Counted from the stretch's first letter, positions 36,251 to 45,505 are shown. The stretch is DNA of 64,000 nucleotides from Pseudoxanthomonas suwonensis (GCA_003240695.1 QFNC01000009.1:34341-98340); one strand, 5' to 3'. Notes: generated from the sequence alone by a model not told the origin. Made by a program: numbers and translations.

Positions 36251-37335
36251 CCACACCGAGCGACGGACCACTGATCACCGCACAGGCCCTGCCCGATGCC
36301 ACCGCGCTGGTGCAGCTGGGCCTGACCAATGCCGACATGCCGGCCATCGTGCAGGCCGGCAAGGGACTGCAGGATCTCTCGCCCACCGCACTGCAGGGCT
36401 ATGGCCGCGATGCCGCCGCCAGGACCAACAGTTTCTCGACCCAGCTGCTGGACAAGGTGCGCAACAGCGATCTGGATGCCTCCGGCGACAAGCTGGGCGA
36501 GGTGGTGAAGATCGCCCGCAGCCTGAATCTGCAGAGCTTCGCCGAGCGTTCGAAGGTGCCGCTGCTGGGCCCGTTGATCGACCGGATGAAGGCCACCCGC
36601 GACGACCTGATCCAGAAGTACAGCAGCACCAACAGCCAGATCGACCAGCTGATGCGCGAGGTCGGCCAGACCCAAGCCACCCAGGCGCAGCGAGTGAAGG
36701 AATACGACCAGATGCACGGCATCGTGCGCGAGGAACACCGCGATCTGGGCATCCACGTGGCTGCCGGGCGCATGCGCCTGGCCGAACTGCAACAGGAAAT
36801 CGCCACGCTGGACGGCCGCGACGATCCGGCATCGCGGCTGCGCCGGTCCGAACTGGACACCGCGATCCGCCTGCTGGACAAGCGCGTGTCGGACCTGCAC
36901 GTGCTGCAGCACGCCACCGAACAGACCCTGCCGATGATCCGCCTGATCCAGGCCAACGCGATCCAGCTGATCGAAAAATTCAGTGCCGTGCGCGACGTGA
37001 CCCTGCCGATGTGGCGGCACCAGTTCGCCATCCAACTGTCGCTGGCGGACCAGAAGAATGCGGTGCAACTGGCCAATGCCATCGACGATGCCAGCAACGC
37101 GCTGATGCGCCGCAATGCCGAACTGATGCACCAGACGTCGGTGGAGACGGCCAAGGCCAACCAGCGCTCGGTGCTCGACATCGACACGCTGCGCACGGTC
37201 AACGACACATTGATCCGCACGGTCGAGGAAGTGCGGACCATCCACCGCGATGGCATGCAGCAGCGGCAGCAGACTGAACGCGACATCCAGCAGATGCGCG
37301 AACAGCTGCAGCAGCAGCTCGATACCCGCACCTGA
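36247..37335 (+). CDS. telA: TelA-like toxic anion resistance protein
   Basis: 362-residue, almost all-helical cytoplasmic protein of the TelA/KlaA family: LGEVVKIARSLNLQSFAERS, KVPLLGPLIDRMKATRDDLI, RLLDKRVSDLHVLQHATEQT, PMIRLIQANAIQLIEKFSAV and PMWRHQFAIQLSLADQKNAV are family-typical. TelA proteins were named from tellurite resistance but turn up with Ter and other stress modules. Here TelA is the last gene of the cluster, coupled by ATGA to the preceding small gene. The actual role is probably in membrane stress handling rather than tellurite as such (inference). Confidence 0.88.
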   Translation: MTTPSDGPLITAQALPDATALVQLGLTNADMPAIVQAGKGLQDLSPTALQGYGRDAAARTNSFSTQLLDKVRNSDLDASGDKLGEVVKIARSLNLQSFAERSKVPLLGPLIDRMKATRDDLIQKYSSTNSQIDQLMREVGQTQATQAQRVKEYDQMHGIVREEHRDLGIHVAAGRMRLAELQQEIATLDGRDDPASRLRRSELDTAIRLLDKRVSDLHVLQHATEQTLPMIRLIQANAIQLIEKFSAVRDVTLPMWRHQFAIQLSLADQKNAVQLANAIDDASNALMRRNAELMHQTSVETAKANQRSVLDIDTLRTVNDTLIRTVEEVRTIHRDGMQQRQQTERDIQQMREQLQQQLDTRT

Positions 37336-37363
37336 AGCCACCGCCCTGTCAGCCCGACGCGCT

Positions 37364-37906
37364 TCAGCCGCTGCGGGCCAGCCAACGCCGGGCCATGCGC
37401 CGCAGCGAGACATCGGCCGTGGCATCGTCCGCCAGCTCGGCGATGTCGCACCAAGCCAGCGCATGCGATTCGGCGCTGACCGCGAATGCCTCGCTGCCGG
37501 TGGCCTGCACCACGAAGCGCACATCGTGATGCCAATGCCCGGGCACATCGCCACGCTCGGGAATCCAGTGCCGGTCCAGATCGAAGATGGCCGGCTCCAC
37601 CTGCAGGTCGGACAGTCCGGATTCCTCCAGCGCCTCGCGCAGCGCCACTGCGGCCAGGTCCATGTCGCCATCGGCATGACCGCCGGGCTGCAGCCAGCGA
37701 TCCAGCTTGCGATGGTGGGTGAGCAGCGTGCGCCGGCCATCGCCACTGACCAGCCAAGCCGAACCGGTGAAGTGGCCGCGCAGGCGCTCGCGGGTGAAGG
37801 CATGGTGGCCTTCGTCCAGCAATGCCAGGTAGTCGTTCGCCAGTTCAGCCTGATCCGGCAGGGCGCTGGCATGGATGTGCAAAGCGCATTCGAGCGTGGT
37901 CGGCAT
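37364..37906 (-). CDS. NUDIX hydrolase
   Basis: 180 residues with a NUDIX box variant WLQPGGHADGDMDLAAVALR followed by EALEESGL; the REALEESG core is intact while the first conserved Glu is replaced by the D-M-D stretch common to this subgroup. It should hydrolyse a nucleoside diphosphate linked to another group; the substrate is unknown. I start at the ATG at 37906 (MPTTLECALHIHASAL); the longer upstream frame overlaps the permease gene region and lacks support. It is convergent with telA (28 bases apart) and divergent from the permease. Confidence 0.85.
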   Translation of the reverse strand: MPTTLECALHIHASALPDQAELANDYLALLDEGHHAFTRERLRGHFTGSAWLVSGDGRRTLLTHHRKLDRWLQPGGHADGDMDLAAVALREALEESGLSDLQVEPAIFDLDRHWIPERGDVPGHWHHDVRFVVQATGSEAFAVSAESHALAWCDIAELADDATADVSLRRMARRWLARSG

Positions 37907-38063
37907 GGGATCGGTCTTCCTGGCAACGGCATGGATGGTGCAAAGCAGCAACCCCGTGGCGACTGTCACATGTGCGCCATCGTCTTGTGCTGGGGCATGC
38001 GGACAGTTTAAGGTCACGCGGTTGCGGCCAACGGACCGCCTGTTCCGTTCCGGGGAGACCTTC

Positions 38064-39608
38064 ATGCTGTTCCAGCGCGTCAAATCACTCGACAAGATTC
38101 TCGAAACCGCCGAAAGGAAGTCGCTCAAGCGGCAACTGGGCGCATTCCAGCTGACCATGCTGGGCATCGGCGCGGTGATCGGCACCGGCATCTTTGTGCT
38201 GACCGCCGAAGCCGGCCAGAAAGCCGGCCCGGCCATGATGGTGGCGTTCATCATCGCGGCGGTCGTGTGCGCACTGGCGGCGCTGGCCTACTCCGAACTG
38301 GCCTCGATGGTCCCGGTGTCCGGGTCGGCCTATACCTACACCTACGGGGTGATGGGCGAGTCGCTGGCCTGGGTGGTGGGCTGGGCGCTGGTACTGGAGT
38401 ACGCGGTGGCTGCCGGTGCGGTGTCGGTGGGCTGGTCCGGATACATGAATGGCCTTCTGACGAGCGCCGGAATCGGATTGCCCGCGGCGCTGAAAACCGG
38501 TCCCCTGGATGGCGGCGCCTTCAACCTGCTGGCCTTCCTGATCGCGCTTGTCGTCACCGGACTGCTGGTGATCGGAACGTCGAAGTCGGCCAAGGTGAAT
38601 GCCGTGCTGGTGTTGATCAAGGTGATTGCCCTGACGGTTTTCATCGCCATTGCGGTTCCGGCCGCGCAGGACAGCAACTTCGAACCCTTCTTCCCCACCG
38701 GTTGGGGCAGCCCGATGGGCGGCGTCGGCGTGCTGGGTGCCGCCGCTTCCATCTTCTTCGCGTACGTCGGCTTCGACGCGGTGTCCACCGCTGCGGAGGA
38801 AACCAAGAACCCGAACCGCAACATCCCCATCGGCCTGATCGGCTCGCTGGGCATCTGCTCGATCTTCTACCTGTTCGTCGGCTACGGCGCGGTCGGCGCC
38901 ATCGGTGCACAGCCGATGATGGACGCGAACGGCATGGCGTTGCATCCCGGCACCCCGGAACTGGCGGCGGCGTGTGCCGCCAACAATCCAAATGCGCTGG
39001 TCTGCAGCAAGGAGCCGCTGGCCCACGTGCTGCGCATGATGGGCTTCGCCGGCTGGGGCAATGCCATCGGCCTGGCGGCCGCACTGGCATTGCCGTCGGT
39101 GATCCTGATGATGCTGTACGGCCAGACCCGCATCTTCTTCACCATGTCGCGCGACGGGCTGCTGCCGGACGCCTTGTCGAAGGTGCACCCGAGGTGGCAC
39201 ACGCCGCATGTGGTGACGTTGCTCACGGGTGCATTCGTGTCGCTGTTCGCCGCTCTGTTCCCGGTGGGCATTCTCGCCGACATCTCCAACTCCGGCACGC
39301 TGTTCGCCTTCATCGCGGTGGCCATCGCGGTGCTGGTGCTGCGCAAGAAGGAACCGAACCGTCATCGCCCGTTCCGCACGCCGATGGCATGGCTGGTGTG
39401 TCCGTTGGCCATCGCCGGCTGTCTGCTGCTGTTCTTTAATCTGTCGATCTACACGCTGGCGATGTTCGTCGGTTGGACCGTGGTGGGGCTGATCATCTAC
39501 GCCGCCTATGGTTACCGCAACAGCGAGCTGGCGCGCGGCCTCACCGGGCCGGAGGGTGGTCCGACGATTCCGCCGGAGCCGCCCTTTCATGAAGGACCCC
39601 AGGCCTGA
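38064..39608 (+). CDS. APC-family cationic amino acid permease
   Basis: 514-residue inner-membrane transporter with about 12-14 membrane segments. Helix 1 contains the APC motif GIGAVIGTGIFVLTAEAG, and later parts include FFAYVGFDAVSTAAEETKNP and YGQTRIFFTMSRDGLLPD, typical of the CAT (YfnA/SLC7) subgroup. It probably imports an amino acid with a proton. The ATG at 38064 has a GGGGAG ribosome binding site. The upstream 157 bases are shared with the divergent NUDIX gene. The substrate cannot be read from sequence. Confidence 0.9.
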   Translation: MLFQRVKSLDKILETAERKSLKRQLGAFQLTMLGIGAVIGTGIFVLTAEAGQKAGPAMMVAFIIAAVVCALAALAYSELASMVPVSGSAYTYTYGVMGESLAWVVGWALVLEYAVAAGAVSVGWSGYMNGLLTSAGIGLPAALKTGPLDGGAFNLLAFLIALVVTGLLVIGTSKSAKVNAVLVLIKVIALTVFIAIAVPAAQDSNFEPFFPTGWGSPMGGVGVLGAAASIFFAYVGFDAVSTAAEETKNPNRNIPIGLIGSLGICSIFYLFVGYGAVGAIGAQPMMDANGMALHPGTPELAAACAANNPNALVCSKEPLAHVLRMMGFAGWGNAIGLAAALALPSVILMMLYGQTRIFFTMSRDGLLPDALSKVHPRWHTPHVVTLLTGAFVSLFAALFPVGILADISNSGTLFAFIAVAIAVLVLRKKEPNRHRPFRTPMAWLVCPLAIAGCLLLFFNLSIYTLAMFVGWTVVGLIIYAAYGYRNSELARGLTGPEGGPTIPPEPPFHEGPQA

Positions 39609-39636
39609 CCCCAGACCACCGGCCGGGTCATTCCGT

Positions 39637-39667
39637 CACCAGCGGCAGTTCCGGTTTGCCGCTGGTG
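39637..39667. repeat. Hairpin downstream of the permease gene
   Basis: CACCAGCGGC and GCCGCTGGTG form a perfect 10-bp stem with an 11-base loop in the 135-base gap between the permease and mtnB. No T run follows, so it is a weak or Rho-assisted terminator at best; it may also stabilise the permease mRNA. Confidence 0.5.
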
Positions 39668-39743
39668 GCGGTGCAATCACCGCCGCAACGCTCTGACACA
39701 CGGCGCTGTACCTTGCCGACACGCGCTGCCGTACACTCGCGGC

Positions 39744-40391
39744 ATGAGCACCGCACCATCCGTTTCGATACCAGACCTGGCCGCACTGGCCCACCGCGCC
39801 CGCGACCTGGTCGCCGCGGTCACCGAACTGTCCAACCGCGGCTGGACACCGGCCACCAGCAGCAATTTCTCGCTGCGCCTGGATGATCGCCACGCCGCCA
39901 TCACCGTGTCCGGCAAGGACAAGGGCCGGCTGACCGAGGCGGACATCATGGTGGTCGATTTCGATGGCCATGCAGTCGGCAGCAATCATCGTCCTTCCGC
40001 GGAAACGCTGCTGCACACGCAGCTGTACCGGCGTTTTCCCGAGATCGGCTGCGTGCTGCACACCCATTCGGTCACGCAGACGGTGGCCTCGCGTCTGTTC
40101 GCCGCACAGGGGCATGTGCGCTTCGACGGCTACGAACTGCAGAAGGCGTTCGCCGGCAACAGCACCCATGAAGGCAGCATGGACGTGCCGGTGCTCCCCA
40201 ATACCCAGGACATGCCCGAACTGGCGGCACGGGTGGACGCCGTCCTGGATCGGCAGTGCCTGTGGGGTTATCTGATCGACGGTCACGGGCTGTATGCCTG
40301 GGGCCGCGACCTGGCCGAAGCCCGCCGCCACCTGGAGGCCTTCGATTTCCTGCTGAATTGCGAACTGCAACTGAGGATGCTGCAACGATGA
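39744..40391 (+). CDS. mtnB: Methylthioribulose-1-phosphate dehydratase
   Basis: Zinc enzyme of the methionine salvage pathway, class II aldolase fold, 215 residues. The conserved ATSSNFSLRL, SAETLLHTQLYRRFPEIGC and zinc-binding HTHS (H106, H108) motifs are present, along with the C-terminal DGHGLYAWGRDLAEARRHLE. It begins a mtnB-mtnD-mtnC run with 4-base and 1-base overlaps, so the three are one translation unit recycling methylthioadenosine from polyamine synthesis. mtnA/mtnK-type genes and the aminotransferase are not in the window. Confidence 0.94.
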   Translation: MSTAPSVSIPDLAALAHRARDLVAAVTELSNRGWTPATSSNFSLRLDDRHAAITVSGKDKGRLTEADIMVVDFDGHAVGSNHRPSAETLLHTQLYRRFPEIGCVLHTHSVTQTVASRLFAAQGHVRFDGYELQKAFAGNSTHEGSMDVPVLPNTQDMPELAARVDAVLDRQCLWGYLIDGHGLYAWGRDLAEARRHLEAFDFLLNCELQLRMLQR

Positions 40392-40945
40392 GCCGCCTGC
40401 GCCTGTTCAACGACACCGACCCCGGCACCGTGCTGCTGGATACCCGCGATCACGCCACGATGGCGCGCGAACTGGCCACGCTGGGCGTGCGCTTCGAGCA
40501 ATGGCCCGTGAATCCGGCTGTGCAGGCGGGCGACGCCCCGGAGTCCATCCTGGACGCCTACCGCGGCGAGGTGGACCGGCTGGTGGCCGAAAACGGCTTC
40601 CGCAGCGTGGACGTGGTCAGCATCGCGCCGGACAACCCGAAGCGCGAGGACATGCGCGCGAAGTTCCTCGACGAACACGCGCACAAGGAAGATGAAGTGC
40701 GGTTTTTCGTGGCCGGTTCCGGCATGTTCACCCTGCACGTGGGCGACAAGGTGTATGAAGTGCTGTGCGAGGCCGGCGACCTGATCTCGGTGCCCGACGG
40801 CACCACGCACTGGTTCGACATGGGTCCGCAGCCCAGTTTCGTGGCAATCCGTTTCTTCACCGAACCCGATGGCTGGGTCGGCCATTTCACCGGCACCGAC
40901 ATCGCCAAGCAATTCCCGCGCTACGAACCCGGATCGGCCGGCTGA
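40388..40945 (+). CDS. mtnD: Acireductone dioxygenase
   Basis: Cupin dioxygenase of 185 residues that opens the acireductone ring in methionine salvage. The metal ligands are visible as H97, H99, E103 (EHAHKEDEVRFFVAG) and H141 (DGTTHWFDMG), the typical three-His-one-Glu set. The ATG at 40388 overlaps the mtnB stop (ATGA) and its stop overlaps the mtnC start (TGATG). With iron it makes the methionine precursor; with nickel the off-pathway reaction occurs. Confidence 0.95.
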   Translation: MSRLRLFNDTDPGTVLLDTRDHATMARELATLGVRFEQWPVNPAVQAGDAPESILDAYRGEVDRLVAENGFRSVDVVSIAPDNPKREDMRAKFLDEHAHKEDEVRFFVAGSGMFTLHVGDKVYEVLCEAGDLISVPDGTTHWFDMGPQPSFVAIRFFTEPDGWVGHFTGTDIAKQFPRYEPGSAG

Positions 40946-41661
40946 TGCTGCCCGTCATCCTGACCGACATCGAGGGCACCACCAGCAGCATTTCCTTCGT
41001 CAAGGACGTGCTGTTCCCGTATGCGCGCCGCGCCCTGCCCGACTTCGTGCGTGAGCATGGCGACGAACCCGAGGTGCGCGCGCTGCTGGATGCCGTGGCC
41101 ACGGAACACGGCGCGGTGTGCGACGACGACACCATCGTGGAGATCCTGCAGGGCTGGATCGACCAGGACCGCAAGCACACGGTGCTGAAGGCGCTGCAGG
41201 GGATGATCTGGGAAGCCGGCTATCGCGGCGGCGACTTCACCGCGCACGTGTATGCCGACGTGCCCGGTGCGCTGCGGACCTGGCGTGCCGCCGGCCATCG
41301 GTTGGCGGTGTATTCCTCCGGCTCGGTGCCGGCGCAACGGCTGTTCTTCGGAAAGTCGGACGCGGGCGATCTGCTGCCGCTGTTTTCGGCCTTCTTCGAC
41401 ACCGAAACCGGCCCCAAGCGCGAGGCCGACAGCTACCGGCGCATCGCCGCTGCACTGGGCGTGGATGCCGGCGACGTGCTGTTCCTGTCGGACGTCGTGG
41501 CCGAACTGGACGCCGCGCGCGAGGCCGGCATGCACACCGTGCTGCTGGACCGGCTCGACGACTACCCACAGCCGCGTCTGGACGATGACGCCACCCACGG
41601 GCATGCACGCGTGGAATCCTTCGCGCAGATCGACCTGGCGACAGGCACTCCCACGGACTGA
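40945..41661 (+). CDS. mtnC: Acireductone synthase (enolase-phosphatase)
   Basis: HAD-superfamily enzyme of 238 residues that enolises and dephosphorylates 2,3-diketo-5-methylthiopentyl-1-phosphate. HAD motif I is TDIEGTTSSISFVKDVLFPY with the Asp-Ile-Glu signature of MtnC; motif II is VYSSGSVPAQRLFF; motif III/IV lies in GPKREADSYRRIA and VLFLSDVVAELDAAREAGM. Coupled by TGATG to mtnD. The next gene starts two bases after its stop. Confidence 0.95.
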   Translation: MLPVILTDIEGTTSSISFVKDVLFPYARRALPDFVREHGDEPEVRALLDAVATEHGAVCDDDTIVEILQGWIDQDRKHTVLKALQGMIWEAGYRGGDFTAHVYADVPGALRTWRAAGHRLAVYSSGSVPAQRLFFGKSDAGDLLPLFSAFFDTETGPKREADSYRRIAAALGVDAGDVLFLSDVVAELDAAREAGMHTVLLDRLDDYPQPRLDDDATHGHARVESFAQIDLATGTPTD

Positions 41662-41663
41662 TC

Positions 41664-42719
41664 ATGCTTCTGTCCCGCGCCAGCCTCCGGGTCGTCATCG
41701 CAGGATGGGTCGGGCTGATGCTGATCGCCGGGTGGGCGATGGCCAACGAGGAGTCGTCGGTGCATGACTGGATGCCCGACTGGCTGCAGCTGGCCGACGA
41801 CACGCCGGAACTGATCCAGTTCCAGCACGGCGGCACCGATGCGCTGTTCGGCATTCCATTGGCCGAAGTGGCGGACGATCTGCTGTTGGAGCAGATCGAT
41901 GCCTTGCAGCTGCAGCGCCCCGGGCATGTCGATCTGTATGCCATCGGCGTGGCCGGCGATGCCAACGAAGCGGTGTTCGCCAACGAGGTGCATCATTTCG
42001 CTGCCCTGATGACGCATCGTTTCGGCGCCCACGGCCGCACCCTGACGCTGATGAACCGCAGCCGCGACCGCCAGCGCCGCGAACAGCTGCCGATGCCGCA
42101 GGCACACCTGACCAATCTGCGTGCCGCACTGCAAGGCGTGGGCCAGCGGATGGATCCAGCCGAGGATCTGCTTCTGCTGTACCTGACCATGCACGGCACC
42201 GACGATCCCCTGCTGCATCTGCAACTGGCCGACGGCAGCCGCCAGACCTGGTCGCCGCAGGAGTTGCGCGATGCGCTGGACGATGCCGGCATCCGCAACC
42301 GCATTGTGGTGCTGTCGGCCTGCTATTCGGGCGGATTCGAGCCGGAACTGGCGAACGACCACACCTTGCTGATCACCGCGGCGCGTGCCGATCGCCCGTC
42401 GTTCGGCTGCGGCGTGGAATCGACCATCACCTGGTTCGGGCGCGGCTGGCTGCTGGAAGGGCTGTCGCGGCATGTCGATCCGGTGCAGGCCTTCCGCCAT
42501 GCCGATCGCCGCATCCGTCACTGGGAAACGCTGCACAACGAGGAACGCTCGCATCCGCAGCTGTGGCTGGGCAAGGCGATCAAGGCGACACTGGCGGCCT
42601 GGCAGGCACGCTTGCAACCCGGCCCCGCGCCGCTGTACTGGTATCCGCTGGACGATCCGGACACGCCGGATGCAGCCGAGGTACTTCCGGCTGCCGCACC
42701 GAAATTGCCGAAACGCTGA
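41664..42719 (+). CDS. C13-family (legumain/caspase-like) peptidase
   Basis: 351-residue protein with an N-terminal membrane anchor or signal (residues ~8-26, RVVIAGWVGLMLIAGWAMA) and a caspase-haemoglobinase fold domain of peptidase family C13. The catalytic dyad is visible as H177 in LYLTMHGTDDP and C220 in VVLSACYSGGFEP. It acts outside the cytoplasm if the signal is cut. It starts two bases after mtnC, so it is probably cotranscribed with methionine-salvage genes, though no functional link is known to me. The substrate is unknown. Confidence 0.83.
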   Translation: MLLSRASLRVVIAGWVGLMLIAGWAMANEESSVHDWMPDWLQLADDTPELIQFQHGGTDALFGIPLAEVADDLLLEQIDALQLQRPGHVDLYAIGVAGDANEAVFANEVHHFAALMTHRFGAHGRTLTLMNRSRDRQRREQLPMPQAHLTNLRAALQGVGQRMDPAEDLLLLYLTMHGTDDPLLHLQLADGSRQTWSPQELRDALDDAGIRNRIVVLSACYSGGFEPELANDHTLLITAARADRPSFGCGVESTITWFGRGWLLEGLSRHVDPVQAFRHADRRIRHWETLHNEERSHPQLWLGKAIKATLAAWQARLQPGPAPLYWYPLDDPDTPDAAEVLPAAAPKLPKR

Positions 42720-42728
42720 TCGCCCCGG

Positions 42729-44768
42729 TCAGGGCTTTGCGGGCAGCGCGTAATCGATCTGGTAGGCAGGCGGCTCGCCCCCCGGTCCCGTCAGGTAATG
42801 CGTCATCCACTGCATCATCCGCAGCGAGTAGTCGTAGCGGGAGGCGGCGCGGGCATTGCCGTGGCCTTCGCCCGGATACAGCACCAGCCGCACCGGCGCC
42901 TTGCCGGCCAGTTTCAGGTAGCGGTACAGCATGTACGACTGCATCACCGGCACCCGCGGGTCGGCTTCGCCATGCAGGATCAGGGTGGGCGTGCGCGACT
43001 TGTGCGCATGGGTGATCGGGCTTTGCTGGCGGAACAGCTCCGGGTTTTCCCAGGGCCAGCTGCCCATGTGGACCAGATGCTGCTCCCAGGGAATGTCGCC
43101 GGTGGTGACCAGACTGGCCTGGTCCGAGATGCCCACGAACATCACCGAGGCGGCGAACCGCTCGCTGTAGTACGTAGCACCCCAGGCACTGGCATAGCCG
43201 CCGTAGGAACCGCCGGTGATGCCGACCCTGGCCTTGTCTACCAGCCCGCGCTCGACCAGGTGATCAACGCCATCCACCACGTCATCGAATTCGCCCATCC
43301 CCGGCTTGCCGAAACCGAGTTTGGAAAAGGCCACCCCACGCCCGGTGCTGCTGCGGTAATTGGGCAGGAAGGCGGCGAATCCGCGTGCCGCGGCCACTTG
43401 CACCGGCTGCGAATAGGCGGTGAGCCAGCCGTTGGAAAAATGCGATTCCGGACCGCCGTGCACCACGGTGACCAACGGCACCCGCGCACTGCCTTTGTGA
43501 TCCAGCGGCAGCAGCAACAGGCCTTCGATCTGCAGGCCGTCGCGCGCGGCGTAGCGCACCACCTCCTGACGCGCCAGACCCACATCGCGCAACCACGGGT
43601 TGCTGTCGGTCAGCTTGCGCGGCGCGCTGCCGCCGGCAGGCAGCACGAAGGCCTCGTTCGGATGCGATGGCGTGTTGCCGAGCAGGGCGACATCGCCCTG
43701 ATTCGACAGACTCAGCCCGGTCCAGATCGCGCTGCCCGCTGCCACCAGCGTGCGCTCGCCGCTGCCGTCCACGCCCACTTCGCCCAGTCGCGCTTCCACG
43801 CCCTCATGGCTGATGAACAGCAGATGCCGCGGATCGCGCCACTGCAGTGCCACCACATGGCCTTCCAGTCCCGGCAGCAGATCGCGCTGCACGCCACCGG
43901 CCTTGCCGACCACGACCAGTCGGCCCTGCTGCGCATCGTGTTCGTCTTCGGCGGAGATGTAGGCCAGCTGCGCGCCGTCGCTGCTCCAGGTCAGCGAACC
44001 CAGCTTGCCCGGATTGTCGACCTGCCCCAGCGTTTTGCCGTCCAGCCCGACGATGCGCACGCGGGTGAACACCAGCATGTCGTCGGTCAGTTGTCGCGGT
44101 GCCACCGCCAGTGCCAGGCGATCCCCGGCCGGGCTCCAGGCCAGCGCCTGCACGCTGCCCGCCACGGCTAGCTTGCGAGGCTCCGACGGCGCATCGCCCA
44201 CATCCCGCACATCGGCGATCCACGGCTGCACGGCGCGCCAGTCCTCCTCGTACACCTTCTGCGTAAAGCCCTGTTTCCTCAGTGCCTTGAACTCGTCGCT
44301 GTCCGGCTCCTGCGCCAGCAATGCCACACGCCGGCCATCCGGCGACAGGCTGAACGCGGTGATGTCGCTTTTCAGCTTCGCCAGCACCCGCGATTCGCCG
44401 CCATGCAGCGGAATGCGGTACAGGGCGCGCGTGTCGTCGCCCTGGCGCTTGGCCAGATAGGCGATGCCCTGCCCGTCCGGCAGCCAGGCCAGCGCGTTCA
44501 CGTTGACCTTGCCGGTCACGAAGGCGCGGCTGTTGCCGCCATTGGCATCGATCACGTGCAACTCCGTCCATGCAGGGCCGTCGTCGTCGCTGCCGATGCT
44601 GCGCGGAACCGACAGCACGTAGGCCACCTGCCGCCCGTCCGGGCTGATTTCCGCCTGCGACACGGTGCGCAGTGTTGCCAGCTGCTCCAGCGTCATGCCC
44701 TTCTGCGCATGCAGCACACCGGACAGGGCAAGCAGCAGCATGATCAGCAACGCGCGCAGCATCGGCAT
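42729..44768 (-). CDS. S9 family peptidase (prolyl oligopeptidase-type)
   Basis: 679-residue secreted serine peptidase. A signal peptide (MPMLRALLIMLLLALSGVLH) precedes a WD40-like beta-propeller (~40-400) and an alpha/beta-hydrolase domain. The nucleophile Ser is in GGSYGGYAS, the Asp in LHGEADPRVPV, and the His in LYPGEGHGN. I use the ATG at 44768 with AGGGG seven bases upstream; the ORF extends further but without reason. It is convergent with the C13 peptidase gene (9 bases apart) and divergent from the next gene. It resembles the dipeptidyl-peptidase-like enzymes of peptide-using bacteria. Confidence 0.88.
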   Translation of the reverse strand: MPMLRALLIMLLLALSGVLHAQKGMTLEQLATLRTVSQAEISPDGRQVAYVLSVPRSIGSDDDGPAWTELHVIDANGGNSRAFVTGKVNVNALAWLPDGQGIAYLAKRQGDDTRALYRIPLHGGESRVLAKLKSDITAFSLSPDGRRVALLAQEPDSDEFKALRKQGFTQKVYEEDWRAVQPWIADVRDVGDAPSEPRKLAVAGSVQALAWSPAGDRLALAVAPRQLTDDMLVFTRVRIVGLDGKTLGQVDNPGKLGSLTWSSDGAQLAYISAEDEHDAQQGRLVVVGKAGGVQRDLLPGLEGHVVALQWRDPRHLLFISHEGVEARLGEVGVDGSGERTLVAAGSAIWTGLSLSNQGDVALLGNTPSHPNEAFVLPAGGSAPRKLTDSNPWLRDVGLARQEVVRYAARDGLQIEGLLLLPLDHKGSARVPLVTVVHGGPESHFSNGWLTAYSQPVQVAAARGFAAFLPNYRSSTGRGVAFSKLGFGKPGMGEFDDVVDGVDHLVERGLVDKARVGITGGSYGGYASAWGATYYSERFAASVMFVGISDQASLVTTGDIPWEQHLVHMGSWPWENPELFRQQSPITHAHKSRTPTLILHGEADPRVPVMQSYMLYRYLKLAGKAPVRLVLYPGEGHGNARAASRYDYSLRMMQWMTHYLTGPGGEPPAYQIDYALPAKP

Positions 44769-44911
44769 CGGTTTTCCCCTGTTTGCGGACCAAGATCGCG
44801 TCACTGTGCCGGCGAATGCCGCGCATCGCAAGCGCGGCTGACCTGCGGCATGCACACGACACCGTCACCGGCCGCTGCGTAGAAAGGACGCATTTCCCCA
44901 AGGAGTGAACC

Positions 44912-45427
44912 ATGAGTATCGACAAGAACGAACTGAAGCAGGGTTTCTGGAAGGCGCTGGACAGCGACCGCACCGTGATGCTGGGTACCACCCGCGTGCA
45001 CGCGCGGCCGATGACCGGACTGATCGAAAACGGCAATGGCCCGGTGTGGTTCTTCACTGCCGACGACAATGCGATCGTGCAGTCGTTCAAGCGCGGCGGC
45101 AAGCCCGAAGTGGCGGTGTTCACCTTCGCTTCGAAGGACCACCAGCTGTTTGCCACCGTCGGCGGCACGCTGGTCGTCGACAACGACCCGGCCGTCATCG
45201 ATCGGCTGTGGAATCCGTTCGTCGCGGCTTGGTACGAAGGCGGCAAGGACGACCCCAAGCTGCGCCTGCTGCGTTTCGACGCCGATGCCGCCGAGATCTG
45301 GATGAATGCCAACAGCCTGTTCGCCGGCATCAAGATGCTGGTCGGCATCGACCCGAAATCGGATTACCGCGACCACACCGCGATGGTGAAATTGGGATCG
45401 GCGCGGCGGAAGAAGACGTCCGGCTGA
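44912..45427 (+). CDS. Pyridoxamine 5'-phosphate oxidase-like general stress protein
   Basis: 171-residue split-barrel flavin-binding fold protein of the GS26/general stress FMN-binding family: SDRTVMLGTTRVHARPMTGL, GPVWFFTADDNAIVQSFKRG and AEIWMNANSLFAGIKMLVGI are typical. It may bind FMN or another cofactor; the role is unknown. AAGGAG lies 8 bases before the ATG. Divergent from the S9 peptidase gene. Confidence 0.85.
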   Translation: MSIDKNELKQGFWKALDSDRTVMLGTTRVHARPMTGLIENGNGPVWFFTADDNAIVQSFKRGGKPEVAVFTFASKDHQLFATVGGTLVVDNDPAVIDRLWNPFVAAWYEGGKDDPKLRLLRFDADAAEIWMNANSLFAGIKMLVGIDPKSDYRDHTAMVKLGSARRKKTSG

Positions 45428-45457
45428 GCCAGTCCGGCCGAATGCGTTCCAGAACAC

Positions 45458-45482
45458 GAAGCGGAGCACCCGGCTCCGCTTC
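45458..45482. terminator. Perfect hairpin between convergent genes
   Basis: GAAGCGGAGC and GCTCCGCTTC make a perfect 10-bp stem with a 5-base loop, placed in the 78-base gap where the stress-protein gene and the autotransporter gene converge. Probably a bidirectional terminator, although T runs are short or absent. Confidence 0.6.
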
Positions 45483-45505
45483 ACATCCTCCACGATGACA
45501 TCGCC

